A stretch of DNA of 64,000 nt, taken from positions 82,119 to 146,118 of the forward strand of contig JADGDU010000006.1 in NCBI GenBank assembly GCA_016744705.1, in the 5' to 3' direction. Positions 9,249 to 16,862 of the stretch are shown in pieces. A program made the translations under genes and the position numbers. The notes beneath the pieces were generated by a model that saw only the letters and a list, made by a program, of their open reading frames with translations, made no database searches and was not told the origin of the DNA. The DNA is from Candidatus Krumholzibacteriia bacterium. GTDB lineage: Bacteria; Krumholzibacteriota; Krumholzibacteriia; LZORAL124-64-63. Position 1 is the first letter of the stretch. Each line of letters begins with the position of its first letter.

Positions 9249-9815
9249 TTGCACAATCGATCAAATTCATCCGATGACGAACTGATGGTGCAGGGCGTGC
9301 GTGGCGACCAGGGTGCCTTTCGGGTTCTGGTAGAACGCTGGCAAAACCAGGTATTCGCCTTTCTATTGCGTATGCTCGGCAATCCCGAGGATGCCCAGGA
9401 TCTCTGTCAGGAGACATTCATTCGCATGATACGTTCGGCTGACAAATACCAGCCTCAGGGGCAATTTCAGAGTTGGTTGTTCCGCATTGCGGGCAATCAG
9501 GCCCGCAGCCGATTGCGCCGTCAAAAAATCGTACGCTGGGTTTCTCTGGATCCAGACCGGCCCGACCCTCCTGCCAAGACGCCAGATGCCTACGAACAAA
9601 TGGCCCAGGAAGAAACCCGACTGGAAGTCACCCAGGCCATCGATAAATTGCCTGCACGCCAAAAAGAAGCCCTGCTGCTGAAGCAATACCAGGGCCTGAA
9701 ATATAAAGAAATAGCCGAAACCATGGGGCTCACTGTCAGTGCGGTGCAAATGCTGTTGCACCGAGCCATGTTAGCCCTAAAGGACGATTTTTCGCGCAAA
9801 GGAAGTCTAGGATGA
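9249..9815 (+). CDS. ECF-family RNA polymerase sigma factor
   Basis: A 188-residue sigma-70 family protein. Region 2 (about residues 15-85) contains EDAQDLCQETFIRMIRSADK and FQSWLFRIAGNQARSRLRR. Region 4 (about 125-180) contains LPARQKEALLLKQYQGLKYKEIAETMG, the -35-binding helix-turn-helix. The start is taken as TTG at 9249 because AAGGAGG (9238-9244) lies four bases before it; a longer in-frame TTG at 9228 would place this ribosome site inside the gene. It overlaps the next gene by ATGA. With the anti-sigma and periplasmic sensor genes that follow, it forms a surface-stress or metal-response switch of the CnrH type. Confidence 0.9.
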   Translation: MHNRSNSSDDELMVQGVRGDQGAFRVLVERWQNQVFAFLLRMLGNPEDAQDLCQETFIRMIRSADKYQPQGQFQSWLFRIAGNQARSRLRRQKIVRWVSLDPDRPDPPAKTPDAYEQMAQEETRLEVTQAIDKLPARQKEALLLKQYQGLKYKEIAETMGLTVSAVQMLLHRAMLALKDDFSRKGSLG

Positions 9816-10258
9816 ATCCAGCAAAACATCCCTCAGAAATTGATATTCTGGCTTATATTGATGGTGAGTTGGATATCTCTCGGGGCCATGAAATCCAGGC
9901 TCACTGTGATGACTGCTATGACTGTCTGGAATTGCTGACTGGTTTCCGCGAAATTCAAGGTAGGTTGGACGACGAGGTTCCTATGGCGATACCTTTGTCT
10001 GTGTGGCCCGGAGTGGAAAAAGAACTCCAGAATAAGCGCCGAGTTGATTGGGGGCCTGCCTTTGGTTTTGGCCTCTCGGCAGCGGTGGCCGCCGGGCTTA
10101 CCATGGGACTTTTGATGGGAGAACCAGTGAACACAGGAAGTCCTCAGCAGGATACGGTGGCTTGGGCTTCGGCCGATTACCTATGGAATAGCACCGGTGA
10201 TAGTGCGTTGCTGACCACTTTTAGCGTGGATCAATCTGAAGGGACGGGGGAATCATGA
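9812..10258 (+). CDS. Membrane anti-sigma factor with zf-HC2 zinc finger
   Basis: 148 residues. The N-terminal ~45 residues form an anti-sigma zinc-binding domain: YIDGELDISRGHEIQAHCDD, then CYDC, giving HxxxCxxC. A single membrane helix follows (about 85-107, GFGLSAAVAAGLTMGLLMG), and a short periplasmic tail completes the protein. It should hold the sigma factor at the inner membrane until a signal releases it. It is translationally coupled to both neighbours by four-base overlaps, which is standard for sigma/anti-sigma pairs. Confidence 0.88.
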   Translation: MNPAKHPSEIDILAYIDGELDISRGHEIQAHCDDCYDCLELLTGFREIQGRLDDEVPMAIPLSVWPGVEKELQNKRRVDWGPAFGFGLSAAVAAGLTMGLLMGEPVNTGSPQQDTVAWASADYLWNSTGDSALLTTFSVDQSEGTGES

Positions 10259-10830
10259 TCAGGAGCCTTTTCATCATTATGGCGGTTTCTCTCGGATTAA
10301 ACGCAGGATTGTTGTATGTGCGCTACATGGACCGACCCACGGGGCCTTTTCCGGAAGGACACGAACGGCCAGGGAAAGAGCGAGGGGCTCAGCCGGGTCC
10401 AGAAATGATCGTTAACCATCAGCTGAAAGCCAAGACCGAGCATTTGGGATTGGATAATCTGCAGCAGGAAAAAATACGCGTCATTTTGGAAGAAAATTTG
10501 CCTCGTATGGTGGAATTTCGGCAACGCACTGAAGAGGCCCAAGCTCAAATGTCGGCTCTCTATGGCCAGGCCCCTTTTGATGAAGCGGCATTCCTGTCAA
10601 TGGGAAGATTGGCCGCCCAGTCCCGCACCAGTGCCGATTCTCTATCCGCGGTCATTCTCAGTCTGGAGGCTGAGGTGCTGACTGACCAGCAGAGGAAGAG
10701 TTTTGCGGAAGTGGCTCCTATGCACCAGATGGGGCCAGAGGGACCTAGAGGTGCTGGAAGACCTGGAGGACCGAGTGGCCCGGGAGGACCACCTCGTGAT
10801 GGTCGTCCTCCCCGCAAACAGGGGCACTAG
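10255..10830 (+). CDS. CnrX/Spy-CpxP-like periplasmic sensor with collagen-like Gly-Pro tail
   Basis: 191 residues with an N-terminal anchor helix (about 2-22). A helical region follows (about 60-150: LGLDNLQQEKIRVILEEN, LEAEVLTDQQRKSFAEV), typical of the periplasmic heavy-metal sensor / Spy family. The last ~30 residues are rich in Gly-Pro-Arg triplets (GPEGPRGAGRPGGPSGPGG), giving a collagen-like low-complexity tail. Its position after sigma and anti-sigma genes matches CnrY-X-H-type arrangements, where such a protein senses metals or envelope stress. The signal is not identifiable here. Confidence 0.75.
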   Translation: MIRSLFIIMAVSLGLNAGLLYVRYMDRPTGPFPEGHERPGKERGAQPGPEMIVNHQLKAKTEHLGLDNLQQEKIRVILEENLPRMVEFRQRTEEAQAQMSALYGQAPFDEAAFLSMGRLAAQSRTSADSLSAVILSLEAEVLTDQQRKSFAEVAPMHQMGPEGPRGAGRPGGPSGPGGPPRDGRPPRKQGH

Positions 10831-10853
10831 TTAGCTCGGACTGTTAGGCTCTT

Positions 10854-12365
10854 TTAGCGCACCAACATGAGCTTACCGGTGGTGGTCTCATTTCCTGCCA
10901 CGACTCGGTAGAAATAAATGCCGCTGGCAGAAGCTTGACCTTGGCGGTCATTCCCGTTCCAGAACAGAACATGTTCGCCACCACCCAGCTGGCCCACCTG
11001 CAGCTCACGCACCAAATGTCCGGCCAAATCCATGACCACCACTGAAACATGGCTTTCCTGAGCCAAAGCCAATTTGATTTCAACGCGAGGGTTGAACGGG
11101 TTGGGGAAGGCGCTGACGGATTCCAGGATGCTTGGGACCTGTGTGTCGGGCACGTTGGTGTAATTGCCTTCTGGGATGAAGTTCACAAAACCCAGCGTTG
11201 GGTCATCAAACTGATGGTAGACGACATCTTCGGGATCAAGCACGCCCCAATAATTGAACTGGGCCATTTGGTCGAGAGGAGTGTTGTTATAAAAGCCGAC
11301 GATGTTTCCATTGAGGCCATTGTCGTGGATGAAATTTCGCCCATCATCGCCAGGATAATCATTGACTACATTTCCCAGGTTGGGCTGGCCGCCATTGGTG
11401 GCTGCCACTCCGTACCAGTGTCCCTTTATTTCATTTTCCATCAATATGGGGGCGTTGTTTCCGTTGCAGGCCACACCAAATCCCCAGTTCACGGTATCGG
11501 GGTGAATGGTATTGTCAAAGATGGTATTGCCTAGCAAAGTGGGGTTTGCGCCGGTGCTGTAGCAAAGGATGCCGTAGCCACAGCCCGAGATGGAATTGTT
11601 TTCCACCAAAGCATTGCAGCTGGCCCAAAAGGCCATGCCGCCGCTGATCTCGTTGCCACTTCCTTCAATGGTACAACCGCGAATGGTGGGAGAATTGACG
11701 CCCTGCAAACCCACATTGAAATAAGGATAGGGCGACGAATTTTCCTGGTTGTTATTGTCCAATACGCAGTTCTCGAAGGTGGGGGAAGAGGTCAGAGTCA
11801 TGGTGACGGTGCGTTGCTGGTTGTGATGCAAGTGGCAGTCGGTGATCACGCCGTTGGCAGAAGAAATGTCGATGACTTTTTCCAGGCTGTCGTGAATGTC
11901 ACAATTCTCCAACAGGATATCTCCACCAAAAACATCCACGGCCAGTTTGGCATAGGCTATTTCCACATGGTTGAGATGGAACTCTGAACCGGCGTTGGTT
12001 CCGTTGAAGTCGAGGCCGCGCCAAGAGCCGGGGTTGGCCAGATTACCGGTCATCAGGATGGGGTTTTCCATCGAGCCCAAAGCGCGCAGGCTGCCGTGGA
12101 TTTCCAGGCCAATGAGGCCGGATGTGTCCATGAACGTAAGCGTTTGGCCCGGAGCAACGTCCAGGCGGTCGTTCAGGGAGATCACTACAGAGTCATGGAC
12201 TTGGTACATGCCATCGGAGCCGGTCACAGCGCCGCCGGACTGGGAAACGAGTTGGTCTATGGATATGACACTGCCGAGACCAGGGGAGACGTAATCGGCC
12301 AGGGCAGCCGTGGTGGCCAAGGCCATGAAAAGGGCGGTCAGGATGGTGATGTTTTTATAAGTCAT
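10854..12365 (-). CDS. Secreted right-handed beta-helix protein with FlgD-like sorting domain
   Basis: 503 residues with a signal peptide (MTYKNITILTALFMALATT). Residues ~130-390 show repeating parallel beta-helix turns (NxxxxSGCGYGILCY, NTIFDNTIHPDTVNWG, ENEIKGHWYGV), as in NosD/PbH1 proteins. The C-terminal ~80 residues repeat the sorting-type domain seen in the protease at 4946-8983 (FPNPFNPRVEIKL ... DLAGHLVREL ... SGIYFYRVVAG). It is probably exported and cell-surface bound; the ligand is unknown. It converges with the sensor gene ending at 10830, 24 bases away. Confidence 0.85.
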   Translation of the reverse strand: MTYKNITILTALFMALATTAALADYVSPGLGSVISIDQLVSQSGGAVTGSDGMYQVHDSVVISLNDRLDVAPGQTLTFMDTSGLIGLEIHGSLRALGSMENPILMTGNLANPGSWRGLDFNGTNAGSEFHLNHVEIAYAKLAVDVFGGDILLENCDIHDSLEKVIDISSANGVITDCHLHHNQQRTVTMTLTSSPTFENCVLDNNNQENSSPYPYFNVGLQGVNSPTIRGCTIEGSGNEISGGMAFWASCNALVENNSISGCGYGILCYSTGANPTLLGNTIFDNTIHPDTVNWGFGVACNGNNAPILMENEIKGHWYGVAATNGGQPNLGNVVNDYPGDDGRNFIHDNGLNGNIVGFYNNTPLDQMAQFNYWGVLDPEDVVYHQFDDPTLGFVNFIPEGNYTNVPDTQVPSILESVSAFPNPFNPRVEIKLALAQESHVSVVVMDLAGHLVRELQVGQLGGGEHVLFWNGNDRQGQASASGIYFYRVVAGNETTTGKLMLVR

Positions 12366-12441
12366 GAGTCATTCCTTTGAAGGTGTTGGATGTATATTAC
12401 CACCTTTTCTGAGAAAAATGCAATTTCCTTGTGATGGAGAG

Positions 12442-12459
12442 GGTCCGCCCGGGCGGACC
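12442..12459. repeat. Perfect 18-bp palindrome with a T-rich plus-strand flank
   Basis: The half-sites 12442-12450 and 12451-12459 are exact reverse complements. As RNA this would fold to a 7-bp GC-rich stem with a four-base loop, followed on the plus strand by T-rich sequence. It lies in the 244-base gap between the divergent beta-helix and NFACT-R genes and could stop antisense transcription or be a protein-binding site. Apart from this and the start region of the beta-helix gene, nothing was seen in the gap. Confidence 0.4.
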
Positions 12460-12609
12460 TTTGGGCTTTTGTTTTGAGCCTATGTCCGCAAATCTTCCTG
12501 CCGGGTCACTGAAGTGGGGTGGGCTGCCCCAACAACCCTATTGCCCCCAACACCTCCACCAGCTATTCTAAAGCCCGCAAGCCCACACACATTCAACCAC
12601 AGGAACCCC

Positions 12610-13011
12610 ATGCCCAGACCAGAGAATTTCAACCGTTTCGAACCCCGTCTGTGGCGCTACGAGCTGCCCGGTGGCTGGGTGGTTCTGGCCGGCAAGGCTG
12701 ACCAGGATAATGATCACCTTTCCATCAAAATGGCCAAGGCCAATGACTACTGGTTTCATGTTAAAGGACTGCCCGGCAGCCACGTGATTCTCCAGGTTCC
12801 TGCCGGCGAAGATCCCGACAATGGCACCATCAAAGCTGCCGCAGCAGTGGCGGCATGGCACAGCAAGAAACGCGAATCAAAGCAAGTGGCCGTCAGCTGC
12901 ACCCGGGCCCAGTTTGTCTCCAAGCCCCGGGGCGCCAAGCCCGGCACGGTGACCATTCGTAAGGAAAAAGTTCTGAAGGTGCGCCCTGCTATTCCTGAGG
13001 AAAGTGGATAA
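12610..13011 (+). CDS. Stand-alone NFACT-R (RqcH-type RNA-binding) domain protein
   Basis: 133 residues matching the C-terminal NFACT-R/DUF814 domain of RqcH/FbpA proteins: ANDYWFHVKGLPGSHVIL, then AAAAVAAWHSKKRESKQVAV, and KPGTVTIRKEKVL. In full-length proteins this domain contacts tRNA and the 50S subunit in ribosome quality control. Here it is the whole protein, with no NFACT-N, coiled coil or NFACT-M part. The ATG at 12610 is preceded by AGGA; an upstream in-frame extension reads as low-complexity proline-rich sequence and is rejected. It is six bases upstream of the MscS gene, so probably cotranscribed. Confidence 0.85.
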   Translation: MPRPENFNRFEPRLWRYELPGGWVVLAGKADQDNDHLSIKMAKANDYWFHVKGLPGSHVILQVPAGEDPDNGTIKAAAAVAAWHSKKRESKQVAVSCTRAQFVSKPRGAKPGTVTIRKEKVLKVRPAIPEESG

Positions 13012-13017
13012 ACCAGT

Positions 13018-14097
13018 ATGTTTGAGCATTATCAAAGCCTGTTTCAGGAAGCTGTGGTCAACCCTTGGTGGCGTGCCGGTCTCATCACCGGCGGGGCGGT
13101 TCTGATCGGTTTTGCTTTACGGCTGATTTTGTTGCCTGTGCTGAACCGCATGGTCAGCAGAACCGCCAGCAAAATTGACGATAAAATTCTCTCTCGGCTG
13201 AACATCACTTTGATTCGGTTGGTGATCTTGCTGGCGGCTCACCTGCTGGTACGGGATTGGGTTAGTGATCCAGCGGTGGTGGGTCTGGTCGACTCTCTCT
13301 ACATCACCTTGTTGGTGCTCTTTGTGGGCAAGGCTTTGCTGGATATCAGCAATATTGTCTTTCTGCATCTCAGCCAAGCAGCTGACAACTACTCCTGGAT
13401 TCAAACGTCGACCTTGCCACTGTTCAAATTCACATTCAAAGTGGGCCTCTTTGCGGTGCAGACCTACATCATCATGTCGGCCTGGAATATCAACCTCACC
13501 AGCTGGCTGGCCAGTGCCGGAGTGCTGGGCATTGCCATCGGTTTTGCGGCCAAGGATACTTTGGCCAACTTCATTTCCGGTATTTTTATTCTGGTGGATG
13601 CACCCTACAAAGTGGGGCAGTACATCTACATCGATGGGCAAACGCGGGGGGTTGTTACAGATATTGGCATGCGCTCCACCCGGTTGCTGACCAACGACAA
13701 TGTCGAAGTCACGGTGCCCAATGGGGTCATCGGCAATAGCATGGTGGTGAACGAAAGCAGCGGTCCGTCCACGAAAATGCGGGTTCGGGTTAATGTGGGC
13801 GTGGCATATGGCAGTGATGTGGATCAGGTGCGGGATATTCTGATGAAGTGCACCGAAGAGATCCAATATCTGGAGCCCAAGCAGGTCTCCACCGTGCGTT
13901 TTATGTTGATGGGTGAGTCGAGTCTGGATTTCCAGGTGATGGTTTGGGCCCGGCATCCGGCCTTCCGTGGTAAAGTGATTGACGCCTTGAATACGCACAT
14001 TTACAAGGAGCTGGGCAAGGCGGGAGTGGAGATTCCTTTCCCCCAGCGGGACATCACCATCAAGGCCTGGCCTTCACCGCCATCAGCTGGACAGTAG
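13018..14097 (+). CDS. MscS-family mechanosensitive ion channel
   Basis: 359 residues with about four N-terminal membrane helices (residues ~20-175). The conserved pore and beta-domain segment follows: LASAGVLGIAIGFAAKDTL, then FISGIFILVDAPYKVGQYI. A cytoplasmic C-terminal domain with MRVRVNVGVAYGSDVDQVR and FPQRDITIK completes it. It is a small-conductance channel protecting the inner membrane from osmotic downshock. The 3' end overlaps the convergent glycosyltransferase gene by 15 bases. Confidence 0.92.
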   Translation: MFEHYQSLFQEAVVNPWWRAGLITGGAVLIGFALRLILLPVLNRMVSRTASKIDDKILSRLNITLIRLVILLAAHLLVRDWVSDPAVVGLVDSLYITLLVLFVGKALLDISNIVFLHLSQAADNYSWIQTSTLPLFKFTFKVGLFAVQTYIIMSAWNINLTSWLASAGVLGIAIGFAAKDTLANFISGIFILVDAPYKVGQYIYIDGQTRGVVTDIGMRSTRLLTNDNVEVTVPNGVIGNSMVVNESSGPSTKMRVRVNVGVAYGSDVDQVRDILMKCTEEIQYLEPKQVSTVRFMLMGESSLDFQVMVWARHPAFRGKVIDALNTHIYKELGKAGVEIPFPQRDITIKAWPSPPSAGQ

Positions 14098-15084
14098 GCT
14101 GCGCCAAACCGCCTCGGCGACTTTTTCCGGCTGGATGGCCGCCAGCCCCTGGTCTGGGTCATTGGTCTGGCCGGCTTCCAGCACTTCAAATTTCTCTGTC
14201 GGTACATAGGGACCGCAATCTTCCACCGACCACCCCGAGAACAACCCCACCACATTGGTGCCCAGGGCGGCTGCGAAATGCATGGGACCGGTGTTGGGTG
14301 AAACCAGCACGTCCAGGGTTTTCAAGTACCCTTTGTAGCGTTGGAAATTGGGGGGAGAGGTCATCAGGACTATGCTGCCCTCACTGGCGTTGACAATGGG
14401 GTCGATGAAGGGGCGCTCTTCAGGCAGGGCGTCAATGACCATGGCCAGGGAAATGCCTTGTTCTGCAGCCTGGCTTTTTAGAATTTTGGCCAGGGAAGCA
14501 AAATGGGTGCCCGGCCAGGTGCGGTGCTTTTCCCCTTTGCGATCTTTAAAAAGCGAGAAGGAGGAACCGCTGAAGGTGGGGTGCAAGCCCACCAGTTTGG
14601 TGGATTCCGTAAGGCCATTGTCGTTCAAAAGAGCCCGCGCCTGGCGCACTCCATCATCGGTGACGGGCAGGGATATCCAGGGATGCTCCGAGCCACCGCC
14701 AACCAGATCCAGGCATTGCCGGCTGAAATGTCCTTCATTGCTTTGCTGGTCTAATCCATAAAAAGCAGGGGTGAGATCCTGAAGCCAGGAGCGATACAAA
14801 CCGCGGTTTTCAAATACATATATCCTGGTGAAGCTTTCCTGGCGGAAAGCGGCTTTCAATTTTCTTTGCAGCCAAAGAGTTTGGGGAAAGCGGCGGTGGT
14901 AGAGCCAGGTTTGGGTGATGCGGTCAGAAAACCCATGCAGGACCCGCCGGCCTTCGGCTGTGGTCAGCAGGTGGAATTCGGCCGCGGGAAAAGTATCCAG
15001 CAGGACGCGCAGCGCGGGGGTGATCATGACCAGATCTCCTCCAAGGCCAACGCGGACGATTAGAATTTTCTCTTTTTTTATCAT
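14083..15084 (-). CDS. Glycosyltransferase family 9 (heptosyltransferase-like)
   Basis: 333 residues from the ATG at 15084, which has GGAG four bases before it; a 37-residue upstream extension has no ribosome site. The N-terminal Rossmann half starts ILIVRVGLGGDLVMITPALR. The C-terminal half has VGLHPTFSGSS, then SPNTGPMHFAAALGTNVVG and FSGWS, the donor-binding signature of ADP-heptose:LPS transferases. It probably adds a sugar to lipopolysaccharide core or another cell-surface glycan. No other polysaccharide genes are next to it. It is convergent with, and overlaps, the MscS gene. Confidence 0.85.
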   Translation of the reverse strand: MIKKEKILIVRVGLGGDLVMITPALRVLLDTFPAAEFHLLTTAEGRRVLHGFSDRITQTWLYHRRFPQTLWLQRKLKAAFRQESFTRIYVFENRGLYRSWLQDLTPAFYGLDQQSNEGHFSRQCLDLVGGGSEHPWISLPVTDDGVRQARALLNDNGLTESTKLVGLHPTFSGSSFSLFKDRKGEKHRTWPGTHFASLAKILKSQAAEQGISLAMVIDALPEERPFIDPIVNASEGSIVLMTSPPNFQRYKGYLKTLDVLVSPNTGPMHFAAALGTNVVGLFSGWSVEDCGPYVPTEKFEVLEAGQTNDPDQGLAAIQPEKVAEAVWRSLLSS

Positions 15085-15207
15085 GGCTCCAAAATACTCC
15101 GGAAGAACTTGGGTTTCAAGCTTTGAACTTACTCTTTGCTCCTGAGCTTTGAAGTGTATATTTGGTTCTATACAAAGGCCTTTTTCCTCTTTCAAGAAAG
15201 TGAAGCG

Positions 15208-15615
15208 ATGGCACTCAAAGTAGAAGTTTCCGTAGGCGAACTGTTGGATAAAATCACCATTTTGGAAATCAAATCCGAGCGCATCACGGATTCCGCAAAA
15301 GTAGCCAACGTGAACAAGGAACTGGGTATTCTGCGCCAGACCTGGGCCGAATCAGATCTCAGCGCCACCGATGTGAGCGAGCCCATGCTGCGTCTGAAGG
15401 CTGTCAATGAAGAGCTCTGGGAAATTGAAGACGGCATCCGGATTAAGGAAGCCGCCGGGGAGTTTGATGAGAAATTCATCGCCCTGGCCCGCTCGGTCTA
15501 TTTCCGAAACGATGTGCGGGCTGATATTAAAAAAGAACTGAATCTTCTCTTGGGGTCTGCCCTGGTGGAAGAAAAATTCTACGTAGATTACAAAGGTGAC
15601 TCCGAATCCCAGTGA
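15208..15615 (+). CDS. DUF6165 family protein
   Basis: A 135-residue, mostly helical, charged protein starting MALKVEVSVGELLDKITILE and containing RLKAVNEELWEIEDGIRIKE and YFRNDVRADIKKELN. This matches the conserved small family DUF6165, often found near surface-glycan transferases; here it is divergent from a GT9 gene. No catalytic motif is visible and the function is unknown. The ATG at 15208 is chosen because homology-like sequence begins there; the ribosome site is weak. Confidence 0.75.
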   Translation: MALKVEVSVGELLDKITILEIKSERITDSAKVANVNKELGILRQTWAESDLSATDVSEPMLRLKAVNEELWEIEDGIRIKEAAGEFDEKFIALARSVYFRNDVRADIKKELNLLLGSALVEEKFYVDYKGDSESQ

Positions 15616-15619
15616 TTCG

Positions 15620-16732
15620 TCAGTCGCCTTTTAAGCCTTCGAGCAGGGCTTCATTGCTCTCCCACTTCTGCATCAGTTTCAGCATGCCTTCCATGGCGGA
15701 GCGAGGGTCGGCCGATACGGCCCTGCGCCGCAGCAGAGTCAGGGCCTCGTATTCGTCCTCGCCGAAGAACAGCTCATCCCGACGGGTGCCGCTGGCTCGC
15801 AGATCCATGGCGGGAAAGATACGGGCTTCGGCCAACCGGCGGTCCAGAACAATCTCACTGTTGCCGGTGCCTTTGAACTCCTCAAAAATCATGTCGTCCA
15901 TGCGGCTGCCGGTGTCTACCAAGGCCGTGGCAATCACGGTCAACGAGCCACCATTTTCAATGTTCCGGGCCATGCCAAAAAATTTGCGGGGAATTTCCAA
16001 AGCCCGTGAATCAAGGCCACCGCTCATGGTGCGTCCCGAACCGCGCCCGCTTTGATTGAAAGCCCGGCCCATGCGGGTGATGCTGTCTACCAAAACCACC
16101 ACATCATGACCACACTCAACTTCCCGAACGGCCTGGGACATGGCCAGCTGGGCCAAGCGCACATGATCCTGGATGCTTTGGTCGCTGCTGCTGGCCAGCA
16201 CTTCGGCCGGCGTGTTTCTGCGGAAATGGGTGACTTCCTCCGGGCGTTCATCAATGAGTAAAACCACAATGCGGGTTTCGGGAGCGTCGTCATTGATGGC
16301 CTGGGCCAGGTTTTCCAGCAGAGTTGTTTTGCCGCTTTTGGGAGGGGAAACAATGAGGCCGCGGGTGCCTCGGGCAATGGGAGCAATCAAATCGATGATG
16401 CGCAGGGAGGGGTTGCCGCTTTTGCCCAGATTAAAGCGCTTTTCAGGATTGAGAGCCGTCAATTGTTTCAGAGGGGTGCGCTCGGAATAAACTTTTGGGG
16501 AGACACCACAGATGGATTCGACAGTGGCCAGAACCATCCCCTTGGGGCCTTTTTGGATTTGACCAGCCACCATGGAGCCCGTGGATAAGTTAAATTTCTG
16601 TATCAGCTTCTGGGGCACAAAAATGTCGCTGCGGTCAGGAGCAAAAGAGCGGGCGGGGTCACGCAGGAAGCCGCCGCCCCGTTGCAGGACTTCCAGAACT
16701 CCAGCTGGGGAGCCTTGGGGCATAGATGACAT
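15620..16732 (-). CDS. rho: Transcription termination factor Rho lacking the N-terminal helical domain
   Basis: 370 residues. The cold-shock RNA-binding fold begins at once (GVLEVLQRGGGFLRDPAR at about residue 11). The hexameric ATPase follows: Walker A PPKSGKTTLLENLA (about 144-157), Walker B DVVVLVDSITRMGRAFN, and a Q-loop/R-loop segment SGGLDSRALEIPRKFFGMAR. Typical Rho is about 420 residues; the missing part is the Rho_N helical bundle. The function, RNA-dependent helicase and terminator, should be retained, since the primary RNA site and motor are intact. It converges with the DUF6165 gene, five bases apart. Confidence 0.95.
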   Translation of the reverse strand: MSSMPQGSPAGVLEVLQRGGGFLRDPARSFAPDRSDIFVPQKLIQKFNLSTGSMVAGQIQKGPKGMVLATVESICGVSPKVYSERTPLKQLTALNPEKRFNLGKSGNPSLRIIDLIAPIARGTRGLIVSPPKSGKTTLLENLAQAINDDAPETRIVVLLIDERPEEVTHFRRNTPAEVLASSSDQSIQDHVRLAQLAMSQAVREVECGHDVVVLVDSITRMGRAFNQSGRGSGRTMSGGLDSRALEIPRKFFGMARNIENGGSLTVIATALVDTGSRMDDMIFEEFKGTGNSEIVLDRRLAEARIFPAMDLRASGTRRDELFFGEDEYEALTLLRRRAVSADPRSAMEGMLKLMQKWESNEALLEGLKGD

Positions 16733-16862
16733 GGTCGGTCCTTAATGAGTGGTATTGGCAGACTACTCGTGTTCATAAAAATATAGCGGGAGATTGATCT
16801 GCCACAACAATAGCCATGGCAGTCGCACTGTGTCAATGGGTTCCGGCAGGGGCCGCAACGGG

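Noticed and set aside
12514-12609. N-terminal extension of the NFACT-R protein
   Set aside because: Extra 32 residues are proline-rich low complexity without a ribosome site; the ATG at 12610 has AGGA before it.
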